NCBI GenBank assembly: GCA_020434205.1
Contig: JAGRBF010000034.1
Location: 1 to 32,767 of the forward strand
Direction of reading: 5' to 3'
Source: Calditrichota bacterium
Lineage (GTDB): Bacteria > Calditrichota > Calditrichia > RBG-13-44-9 > J075
DNA: 32,767 nucleotides
In this document: positions 16,224 to 23,630 of the stretch, one piece after another
How the letters are laid out: each line of letters begins with the position of its first letter
Position numbering within the stretch: position 1 is the first letter of the stretch
Position numbers and translations under genes: made by a program
The notes under the pieces: generated by a model
Told to the model about the DNA's origin: nothing
The model's database searches: none
Seen by the model: only the letters and a program-made list of their open reading frames with translations

Positions 16224-16246
16224 CCCGGCCGCTGTATGCGACCGGG
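16224..16246 (-). terminator. Hairpin after the FG-GAP protein gene
   Basis: CCCGGCCGC (16224-16232) and GCGACCGGG (16238-16246) form a 9-bp stem with one wobble-type mismatch and a 5-nt loop, 15-37 nt after the gene stop on the minus strand. There is no T-run, so it is a weak terminator candidate. A second hairpin, GGACAT/ATGTCC (16176-16196), follows. Confidence 0.35.
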
Positions 16247-16260
16247 ATAAAAAGTCCGCT

Positions 16261-18459
16261 TTACTTCACGTAAATCAGGCGATTGGACAAACGCTGCTCC
16301 CCGACCGTCAGCACATACATGTACTGTCCGGAGCCCACCGCCGTTCCGTTTTCATCCATGGCGTCCCAGGCGATGGTGTGCAATCCGGCATCCAGTCCAT
16401 GGAAATAGAAGCTGCGAATTTTGCGCCCGAGGACGTCAAAAATCTCCAGTTTGCCCCGCGCATCGGTGCGTTCCAGGGTAAAGGGAATCTGGGTAACCCC
16501 GTTAAAGGGGTTGGGGTAATTCTGATGCAACTGGAAGGTCAGGATTTCCTGAGAGCCGTCGAAGAACACCGAGGTTCGGGCGTTTTCCCAACGGGTCCCG
16601 TCCATATCCACGCTAACCAGCTTGTATTCGTACTGGCGCCCCGATTCCACGCGACTGTCGAGAAAACGGTAGCTGTTTTCCTGGCTGCTGTTGCCATGAC
16701 CAATCAGCTCATGGTCCCGGGTATAGGATGCGACCAATTGAAAATCGGTTTGCTGGTCGCTGGCCCGGTAGAGCTCGAAGCCCAGGTTGTTCAGCTCCGA
16801 AGCCGTGTTCCAGGACAGGGAAACCCCGGTGGGGAGAGACCGGGCGCCGAAACCAGCCAGCTGAACCGGCAGCGGATTATCGGTGGAGATGGATCCGATG
16901 GTCCAGCGGGAATAGCGATCGAATTCGCTGGAAATCCCGTTTACGGTAATCACATTGGCGCCGGTATTGATATTTTGCGAGGTTCCGGCGATTTCCCAGC
17001 GGTCGTTGGTTTTGCTGAACACCAGGATCACCAGGTCGTTTTCATCGGTAATGGATGCCCATTCGGTTACGTTGGCCGAACCATAAGCAAAATCGATGGA
17101 AGCAGTATAGTTGGTCTTGGGGGTGGTAACGGTATAAAATCCCCTGGTTGCCAGGTGGTCGATACCGGTATCGAAGCTGGCGCGATCGGGAACCGCCCCG
17201 GCGTTATAAAAAACCGAAACATTTTCGGACTGGTCGCTGGCGCTGAAATCGATGACCACATTGCCCGAATAATAGCTCTGCGGGGCGGCGTCGCCGGCGG
17301 CAATGGTGTTGTCTTCGGTTTGGGTGGTAGCCCACCAGATCAGCTGATTCAAATTGAAGCTGGATCCCAGAATATCGTAATCGCCGTCGCCGTCCATGTC
17401 GGCGGCATCGGCATAATAAGCGAAGTCAATGGTATCCGAAACAATGGTATTGGTAAAGTTTCCCGCGCCGTCATTGGTGAGGGTAACGATCTGGTCGGCC
17501 AGTTCGGCGGCCCCGACCAAATCGGGAATACCATCTCCGTTGAAATCGACTACCTGCACGCTGCGCCCGCGTCCAAAACCGGCCCGGGCGATATTTTCGG
17601 TACCAAAGGAAAGCGCTCCGCTGGTGGTATTGCGCCACCAGGAGACCTTGTCGTCCAGGTAAGAGACCCCGACGATGTCCAGCCGGCCATCACCATCAAA
17701 ATCGCCCACGTCCATTCCATTGGGACCGTTGAAGGTGGAGGTCAGCACCCCCCGGGTAAAGTTTTCCGAACCGTCATTGACGTAATACGAAATGATATCG
17801 CTGAGGTATTCGTTGGTGATAATGTCCAGGTCCCCGTCATTGTCCAGGTCGGCCGCCAAAACATCCGACGGACCCGCCAGCCCTTCATCAATGGCTATGC
17901 GGGTAAAGCTGCCGCCGCCGTTGTTGCGGTTCCAAAAAACCCGGCCGTTGCTGCCCACCCCAAAGCTGGTGGACAACACATCGATGTTGCCGTCTTCATT
18001 AAGATCAACGGCGAAAACCGCATAGGCGCTGTCGCTGGAGGCATCGATATCATTGCCCGTCCAGGAATCTGCCGGGGGATTGGTATTCGCCTGGTAATAG
18101 CGAACCGGATTGGCGGGATTGACCACCGAACCCACTACAATTTCCTTGCGCGAGTCCCCGGTCAGGTTAGCCGCCGCCACGGAACGAGCCCCGTTATCGG
18201 TGGTGCTGACCGTGTATTTGGTGAAGCTGCCGTTGGCTTCCTGCTTATACCAGGCGACAAAAATGGGTCCGCCGGTAATATCATTGGCAGCAGCCACCAC
18301 ATCCATGTCGTAGTCTCCGTCAAAATCCAGGACGATGAATTTTTTGGCCTGAATCAACTGAAGATCCAGATAATTTTTAACCAACTGTCCAAAGGCTGCA
18401 GTGGATACGAGCGTGGAGACAACCAGTAACATTACAAACTTCATTACCATCTCTTTCAT
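16261..18459 (-). CDS. Secreted FG-GAP/VCBS beta-propeller protein with C-terminal sorting domain
   Basis: 732 aa; start ATG with AAGGA 5 nt upstream. Signal peptide ~1-24 (VMLLVVSTLVSTAAFGQ). Residues ~40-390 hold at least six calcium-loop repeats about 45-50 residues apart: LDFDGDYDMDVV, DLNEDGNIDVL, DLDNDGDLDII, DFDGDGRLDIVG, DFNGDGIPDLVG, DMDGDGDYDILG, an integrin-type propeller. A middle beta domain follows (~400-535), then an FN3-like unit (PLPVQLAGFGARSLPTGVSL ... FELYRA), then a FlgD-like sorting domain (~645-732, LHQNYPNPFNGVTQIPF ... IFDVLGRKI) with the usual basic end. It is probably an extracellular or surface protein binding calcium; its ligand is unknown. It lies alone between the GT1 gene (118 nt upstream) and the radical-SAM gene. 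Confidence 0.9.
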   Translation of the reverse strand: MKEMVMKFVMLLVVSTLVSTAAFGQLVKNYLDLQLIQAKKFIVLDFDGDYDMDVVAAANDITGGPIFVAWYKQEANGSFTKYTVSTTDNGARSVAAANLTGDSRKEIVVGSVVNPANPVRYYQANTNPPADSWTGNDIDASSDSAYAVFAVDLNEDGNIDVLSTSFGVGSNGRVFWNRNNGGGSFTRIAIDEGLAGPSDVLAADLDNDGDLDIITNEYLSDIISYYVNDGSENFTRGVLTSTFNGPNGMDVGDFDGDGRLDIVGVSYLDDKVSWWRNTTSGALSFGTENIARAGFGRGRSVQVVDFNGDGIPDLVGAAELADQIVTLTNDGAGNFTNTIVSDTIDFAYYADAADMDGDGDYDILGSSFNLNQLIWWATTQTEDNTIAAGDAAPQSYYSGNVVIDFSASDQSENVSVFYNAGAVPDRASFDTGIDHLATRGFYTVTTPKTNYTASIDFAYGSANVTEWASITDENDLVILVFSKTNDRWEIAGTSQNINTGANVITVNGISSEFDRYSRWTIGSISTDNPLPVQLAGFGARSLPTGVSLSWNTASELNNLGFELYRASDQQTDFQLVASYTRDHELIGHGNSSQENSYRFLDSRVESGRQYEYKLVSVDMDGTRWENARTSVFFDGSQEILTFQLHQNYPNPFNGVTQIPFTLERTDARGKLEIFDVLGRKIRSFYFHGLDAGLHTIAWDAMDENGTAVGSGQYMYVLTVGEQRLSNRLIYVK

Positions 18460-18472
18460 GTTTTCCTTATGG

Positions 18473-18488
18473 CGCCATCCAAATGGCG
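18473..18488 (-). promoter_or_regulatory. Small hairpin just upstream of the FG-GAP gene ribosome site
   Basis: CGCCAT/ATGGCG with a 4-nt loop lies ~6 nt upstream of the AAGGA on the minus strand. On the plus strand it is followed by TTTTT and mimics a terminator, but no plus-strand gene ends here. A leader RNA structure is possible. Confidence 0.3.
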
Positions 18489-18577
18489 TTTTTGTCTGCC
18501 TGATGCCGGTTTATCCGGATGAGCTGCCGGCACGGCTCCCAATATAGTTTTCCTATGACATTTTGCTTTTATGGCGG

Positions 18578-19888
18578 TCACAAATATAGATCCAGTAATT
18601 TCAAAGCCTGCCCGGGTTGAAACTGCTTTATTTGCTTTTGGATCCCACCCAGATTCTTTTCCAGATCCGGGTTTTCCAGAAGCCCCTGCACCGCCGAGGC
18701 AACCTCTTCCCCGGTCAGACGCATTTGCCGGCTTTCCAGATAGCGAAAAAGCTCTCCGGAAAACGATTTTTCGACGGTTTTCAGGTCCTCTTCCCGGTAG
18801 GGCAGAAGACATTCGCCACACCCCATTTGCGCCAGCCGCCGCCCGTTGCCCTCCTGCTCAGCGTGGAAGGGAATAACCAGAAGCGGCTTACCCAGCCGCA
18901 CTGCTTCCATTAAGGTCCCGTATCCGCCGTGCGACACAACCAGGTCGCAGGCGGCAATGAGTGCCTGACCGGGCACCCACCTGAACATTCGGATGTTCTC
19001 AGGCAGGTTGCGATCCTGTGCGGTAACCATTTGGGGATTGGCGATCACCACATTGATTGCCTTACCGGCAAATGCCCGGACCACCGTATCAACCAACGCC
19101 TCGGTGTGGACACTTTGCGCCCCACCGCCAAAAGTCACATATACCATCGGGTTTTCCCTGGGGAATTGGCAGTAAGGCTCCGCCAACTCCGCCTGCCCCG
19201 ATAACTCCAAAGATAAGGGCCCCACAAAGCTGTTTTTGTGATCAACGTCGGATATGGGCTCAATTTGAGGAATACTGGGGATGAGATAATGATCACCCGC
19301 CAGCAGCGACAGGGGCCGCTCCAGCGGCGACAGGCCCACTTTTTCCAGAGCGGTATTAATGATCGGCAAAACCTGGGGAGGCTGAATGCGGTCCCCATAA
19401 TCTTTCCACCAAATCACCCGGCCGTAATCGGGGTGGTTCAGGAAACGAACGATTTGAACTACCGGAACGCTGCAAAGTTGTCCCAGTATCCCGGCCACCA
19501 GACTGGTATCCCCCACAATCAGATCCGGATTGAAATCCCGGATCGCCCGCCGGCAGCGTCGGATCAACCCCGCCAGGATGTCCGGGCTCCAGATACCGTC
19601 CCGAAGCACTTGAAACGCCAATCCTTCGAAGAGGGTATAGTTGTAGCCCGGCCCGGGCGAAAGCGCCTTAACCAGGCGCTGCACATACCATAGCGGATGC
19701 CTGGGGATGTCCACTTGCCGGGCGGGAAGTCCCCTGGCCAGGCGCTTCAGGGTGCTTTTTTGATTGACCAGCAAAAGCACCTGGGCCCCTTGTTCCCGGA
19801 GTTGCCCGGCCAGAATCTGGCAGCGGCTGACATGGCCAAACCCGCCCCCGCCATCGCTGGGCATCAACAAAACCCGTTTTCCCCTCAT
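18578..19888 (-). CDS. GT1-family (UGT/MGT/MurG-like GT-B) glycosyltransferase
   Basis: 436 aa. N-terminal Rossmann half begins RVLLMPSDGGGGFGHVSRC, with the Gly-rich, His19-containing loop of GT-B enzymes. The C-terminal donor domain has VYVTFGGG (~249-256), FRWVPGQALIAACDLVVSHGG (303-322) and GYGTLMEAVRLGKPLLVIPF followed by HAEQEGNG, where Glu344-Gln345 occupies the sugar-donor-binding position. It probably transfers a sugar from a nucleotide-sugar to a lipid or small acceptor, at the cytoplasmic side. No signal peptide. The start ATG overlaps the preceding stop by 4 nt (ATGA), making it the last gene of the hydrolase-flippase-phosphotransferase-GT unit. Acceptor and sugar cannot be told from sequence. 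Confidence 0.88.
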   Translation of the reverse strand: MRGKRVLLMPSDGGGGFGHVSRCQILAGQLREQGAQVLLLVNQKSTLKRLARGLPARQVDIPRHPLWYVQRLVKALSPGPGYNYTLFEGLAFQVLRDGIWSPDILAGLIRRCRRAIRDFNPDLIVGDTSLVAGILGQLCSVPVVQIVRFLNHPDYGRVIWWKDYGDRIQPPQVLPIINTALEKVGLSPLERPLSLLAGDHYLIPSIPQIEPISDVDHKNSFVGPLSLELSGQAELAEPYCQFPRENPMVYVTFGGGAQSVHTEALVDTVVRAFAGKAINVVIANPQMVTAQDRNLPENIRMFRWVPGQALIAACDLVVSHGGYGTLMEAVRLGKPLLVIPFHAEQEGNGRRLAQMGCGECLLPYREEDLKTVEKSFSGELFRYLESRQMRLTGEEVASAVQGLLENPDLEKNLGGIQKQIKQFQPGQALKLLDLYL

Positions 19889-22173
19889 GCCGGACCATCC
19901 GGATCATCTTCAAGCACAATGCTGCCGCTTCCCCCGTCGATAACCAGCATCTGCCCGGTGCGAATGCGGCTGGTGGCATTTTGGGCCCCGACCACGAAAG
20001 GGAGCTGATTTTCCCGGGCGATGGTGGCGATATGGGAGAGGATTCCCCCGATTTCGGTGACCATCCCCCCGGCCTTCAGCAGCAGCGGCGTCCAACCGGG
20101 ATCTGCAGAAGGGGTCACAATAATATGGTCCTTGTCGATTCTCACCTCACTGGAATAGGACTGGAGGACCAGGGCACGCCCTCGCATGCGACCGGCCGAA
20201 CAACCGACCCCGGTAATGCTGCTGCCGCAGGTCGCCTGCTCGGTGGCCGCGGCACCCGGGGCGCTACCGTAAAACAGATAGGGCATAGCGCGCTGAAGCT
20301 CCTCCTGATGTTGCTTTTTACGGGCGGCCACCAGCTCCCGAATCCGGGGCCCGGACAAGTCCCTTTCCTGCTCCAATTCCGCCAGGGTCAGATAAAATAC
20401 GTCTTCCGCCTCGTTAAGGATTTTTTGGGCTGCCAATTTTTTTCCCCGCTCCAGCGCATAGCTGCGGACATCCCGATAATGGCGAATCACCCGGGATTTA
20501 AGGGATTCCCGCTGCTGGATGGCCCTGGACAACGATTTCAGCACCGGACGAAGGTGCCGGGGAAGCGCCGGTGGGTCGCCAGGGGACGGCGCCAACATAA
20601 GTTCGCCTTCAATAATTGCCCGTAAAGCATGCGGATCCTCCCCCCAGGACTGCCCGGCCAGTTCGAATTCATTCTCGGTCCGGTGGCCGAAATTCTGCAG
20701 GAATTGATCATACTGCTGTTGGAAAGCCGCCTTATGGTCGGCATTGCCGGGATGGGCCGCCGTCTGGACCCACAAACCCCGCAAGCGGGTGATTTCCGCA
20801 AAATAGGGATCGCCTCCCTCGGCGGTAAGCGCGGCAATAATTTGCCGGACCACCGGCGCGCTATCCGCCTTCGCCCCGGCCAGATGCAGCATGTAGCCCA
20901 GGTGGGAAAAGCTGCGGGCGGTAATGGCAATATGCCACCCGAACAAAAAACGGTTGACGAAAAACAGGCGTTCCAGTTCGGACAGGAAGGTTTTCCCGGC
21001 CCAAACGTCCAGGTAGCGATCAATAAAAGCAGCCATGCGGTTTTCCATGGCCAGGGAAGGGCGCAACCGCTCCAACCGGTACAGGAGGGTTTTTAGGGCC
21101 CGAACCACCCGCTCTCCGGGGTGATAGCGGGGTTTTTCCGCCTGGGGCGGGGTGTGAAAGCCCAGTCCCAGTTCCAGGACCTTTTCATCCACGTAAGGCT
21201 CCACCCCAAAGCTTTTAAAGATGGTGTCGAGATTGAGGTAAGGCAGTCCTTCGAATTTTTTCGGAGAAAGCACTTTTGGCCAGGGGCGCGGGACCAGGTG
21301 CACCAGGTTGGTAAAGAAGCGGTCCACCAGGCTGTAAAATTTGATTCGGTAGGCCTTGAGCACCACCTCCTGAAAAACATCCCAGGAGAGCGGGGTTAAA
21401 GGGCGCGGGACAATTTCCCCGATATTGGCTCGGGTCCACACCTCATGGGGGGGATACAATTGGGATGGGGGCGGGGCGGGATACGTTTCCGGCACCACCA
21501 CCGGCCTGCTTTGCAAAATAAACAGCCGGCCGTTGGCCCAGGCCCACTCGATGTCCTGAGGTGTCCCGTAATGGGCTTCGATCCGCCGGGCCGCTTCCCA
21601 CAGAGCGGCGGGAAGGTCTCCGGACGGCGGCGCCCCGGGGTCCAGGGAAAAAGCTTCCGGGGTTTTATTGCCGGACACCAGGTCTTCCCCCAGGCCATCG
21701 ATCATCTCCCCCAAATACTCCCGACGCCCGTTAACCGGATTAACGGTAAACAGAACCCCGGCTTTTTCGGCGGGCACCATTTCCTGCACCACCGCACCGA
21801 AGGCGAACTCCCGTTCCTCCAGCCCGTTTTTGGCCAGGTAACTGCGCACCCGTTCGCTGCCGGCGGCTTCAAAACACCGGACGATCGCTTCCCGGACCGC
21901 TTCCGTCCCTTCCAGATCCAGATAGCTTTCAAAAATGCCGGCCGCGGAGAGCCCGGGAAGGTCCTCCTGGGCTGCCGATGAGCGCACCGCACAGCGCTCA
22001 AAACCGGCGATGCGTCGCTCGATTTCCGCGGGGGTTACCGCGGGGTCCGCAACGCAGAAGGCCGGGGGCACCCGGATTCCGGAAAGACGGTTGAGGATAT
22101 AAAGATTGTAAAATTTCCCCCCGACGGTGGCGATGGCAATATCTTCCCGGGGAGATTCAAAATCGAAGATCAT
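19885..22173 (-). CDS. PEP-synthase-like / rifampicin-phosphotransferase-like phosphotransferase
   Basis: 762 aa from the ATG at 22173 (GAGG 5 nt upstream; ATGA overlap with the flippase stop). The N-terminal ATP-grasp domain shows VGGK (Lys20), CAVRSSAAQEDLPG (Arg64), LFTVNPVNG (141-149), GLGEDLVSGNKTPEAF and DIEWAW...ILQSRP (207-224). The segment between VGGK and VRSS is about 40 residues, shorter than in PEP synthase. A helical middle domain follows. The C-terminal swivelling domain has GGILSHIATIARENQLPFVVG with the phosphohistidine at His714. The PEP-binding TIM barrel of PEP synthase is absent, so the ATP-grasp/middle/His order matches rifampicin phosphotransferase (Rph) and relatives, which pass the beta-phosphate of ATP to a substrate. 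The substrate here is unknown; the operon suggests a glycan, lipid or sugar. Confidence 0.87.
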   Translation of the reverse strand: MIFDFESPREDIAIATVGGKFYNLYILNRLSGIRVPPAFCVADPAVTPAEIERRIAGFERCAVRSSAAQEDLPGLSAAGIFESYLDLEGTEAVREAIVRCFEAAGSERVRSYLAKNGLEEREFAFGAVVQEMVPAEKAGVLFTVNPVNGRREYLGEMIDGLGEDLVSGNKTPEAFSLDPGAPPSGDLPAALWEAARRIEAHYGTPQDIEWAWANGRLFILQSRPVVVPETYPAPPPSQLYPPHEVWTRANIGEIVPRPLTPLSWDVFQEVVLKAYRIKFYSLVDRFFTNLVHLVPRPWPKVLSPKKFEGLPYLNLDTIFKSFGVEPYVDEKVLELGLGFHTPPQAEKPRYHPGERVVRALKTLLYRLERLRPSLAMENRMAAFIDRYLDVWAGKTFLSELERLFFVNRFLFGWHIAITARSFSHLGYMLHLAGAKADSAPVVRQIIAALTAEGGDPYFAEITRLRGLWVQTAAHPGNADHKAAFQQQYDQFLQNFGHRTENEFELAGQSWGEDPHALRAIIEGELMLAPSPGDPPALPRHLRPVLKSLSRAIQQRESLKSRVIRHYRDVRSYALERGKKLAAQKILNEAEDVFYLTLAELEQERDLSGPRIRELVAARKKQHQEELQRAMPYLFYGSAPGAAATEQATCGSSITGVGCSAGRMRGRALVLQSYSSEVRIDKDHIIVTPSADPGWTPLLLKAGGMVTEIGGILSHIATIARENQLPFVVGAQNATSRIRTGQMLVIDGGSGSIVLEDDPDGPA

Positions 22174-23630
22174 CGCGACCTCAATCCGCTGAGCAGTTTT
22201 TGATAAAAGGCGGCGCTTTCCCGGTAAAACAAGGAAAAATGGCTGACCAGGTAGATCCCGGCCCCCATCAGGACAAAAACAACCAGAGCGCTCAGCTGGG
22301 AGCCGCCCGGCAAGGGATAAAAATAGCGCATCGCGAACAAAGCCACCATCATCAGCAGCACCGGCAGCACAAATTTGCCCAGCGGCTTGAGGGAGGACCA
22401 AACCGGCATGTTGATCTCGCGGGCCGCCTGGCGAAACAACACCACCAGAAAAGCGATGGTCGCCGCGCAATACCCCGCGGTAACGCCCACCAAACCCCAG
22501 GGAATTCCGGCCACTATAAGCAGAAGGGTAATGGGCAGAAAAACCAGGCTGAGGCGGTAAATCCGCTGGGGCTGGCCCACCGCTTTCAGCATGCTGTTGG
22601 CCGGCTTAAACAGGACCGTCACCAAGCCCAGCAGGCAGAACAGTTGGAAGGGAACCACCGCCTCCTGCCACTTGGCGCCGTAGAACAGGGGAATTATCAG
22701 ATGACCCACCAGGATCAATCCGGCGAACAGGGGCAAGGCAGCGCCGCCGATGTATTCCAGGCTGCTGCGGAACAGGTTGCGCAACTCGCGGGGATCCCGA
22801 TTGGCCCGGGAAAAGGTGGGCAGCAGCACCTTGACGATCAGGTCCCCCAAAACCGCCACCAAGGCCATGGACAGGGTAAAAGCCAGCTTGTAATAGCCCA
22901 GGGCCTGCAGGCCGATCAACTTGGCGACAATCATAAAGTCGATATTTTGAAGGAGAAAGGCGTTAAAATTTGCCCCGAAAATATTGCGTCCATAGCTGAG
23001 CACCTCGCGGGCGGACTGACGGCGGAAGGGCAAACCCGGTTTCCAGCGCACGGCGAGCCAATACCCCAGGGTCATCAGGATGGCATTGCTCAGGATGGGC
23101 AATACCAGGCTGTAAACCCCGTAGCCGCTGAGGGCCAGCCAGATCGACAGGGCAAAACCACTGATCAGGCTGAGGCCGTTAATTTTGGCGAGGGTGGCAA
23201 AGCGCAGGGATTTTTGCAGCAGGGCCAGGTGCACCAGCCCCAGTTGCTGGGCCAGGAAAGCAAACGCGGCAATTCTCTGCAGGGGGACAATCCGGGCATT
23301 CTCAAAGAGGGCTGCGGTGAGCGGGGCACTGGCCAAGGCCAGCAGCGTGAGCAACAAGCCGCCGATCAGGTTTATCGCGAAGGCGGCATTGAGAACATCT
23401 TTGCCTTCGCCCTCCTGTCGGTAAATAACAAAGGCATCCGCGCCCCATCCCCCCAGCACCAGGAGCAGGCCCTGGATCATCGCCACGATGCCGAAGATCC
23501 CGAAATCCTCCGGGAAGAGAATACGCGCCAGCACAATATTTACCCCAAACTCGAAGAGTTTGGTCAGAGCAATGCTCACCAGAAGCCATAAAGACTCCCG
23601 TTTTACCGACTTTTCCCCACCCGGATTCAT
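22170..23630 (-). CDS. MOP-superfamily polysaccharide/lipid-linked oligosaccharide flippase (Wzx-like)
   Basis: 486 aa, 12-14 predicted TM helices. N-terminus ESLWLLVSIALTKLFEFGVNIVLARILFPEDFGIFGIVAMIQG is the hallmark of the PST/Wzx group, and ILMTLGYWLAVRWKPGLPFR plus ANFNAFLLQNIDFMIVAKLIG are typical later segments. Such proteins flip undecaprenyl-diphosphate-linked oligosaccharides across the inner membrane. Its ATG directly abuts the TAG of the upstream hydrolase (TAGATG) with little Shine-Dalgarno, and its stop overlaps the next gene by 4 nt, so translation is probably coupled through the operon. No Wzy polymerase or initiating transferase is in view, so the glycan is made by genes elsewhere. 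Confidence 0.92.
   Translation of the reverse strand: MNPGGEKSVKRESLWLLVSIALTKLFEFGVNIVLARILFPEDFGIFGIVAMIQGLLLVLGGWGADAFVIYRQEGEGKDVLNAAFAINLIGGLLLTLLALASAPLTAALFENARIVPLQRIAAFAFLAQQLGLVHLALLQKSLRFATLAKINGLSLISGFALSIWLALSGYGVYSLVLPILSNAILMTLGYWLAVRWKPGLPFRRQSAREVLSYGRNIFGANFNAFLLQNIDFMIVAKLIGLQALGYYKLAFTLSMALVAVLGDLIVKVLLPTFSRANRDPRELRNLFRSSLEYIGGAALPLFAGLILVGHLIIPLFYGAKWQEAVVPFQLFCLLGLVTVLFKPANSMLKAVGQPQRIYRLSLVFLPITLLLIVAGIPWGLVGVTAGYCAATIAFLVVLFRQAAREINMPVWSSLKPLGKFVLPVLLMMVALFAMRYFYPLPGGSQLSALVVFVLMGAGIYLVSHFSLFYRESAAFYQKLLSGLRSR

Noticed and set aside
16378-18429. 683-aa open frame on the plus strand opposite the FG-GAP protein gene
   Set aside because: It is a complementary-strand shadow: Gly/Ile/Val-rich with no family features, while the minus frame has a signal peptide, calcium-loop repeats and a sorting domain.
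18473-18493. Plus-strand terminator (hairpin followed by TTTTT)
   Set aside because: No plus-strand gene ends nearby; the hairpin lies in the leader of the minus-strand FG-GAP gene.
19885-22173. Housekeeping phosphoenolpyruvate synthase
   Set aside because: The C-terminal PEP-binding TIM barrel is missing and the gene is embedded in a glycan-type operon.
22200-23591. 463-aa plus-strand open frame over the flippase
   Set aside because: Gln/His/Gly-rich antisense shadow of a multi-TM protein.
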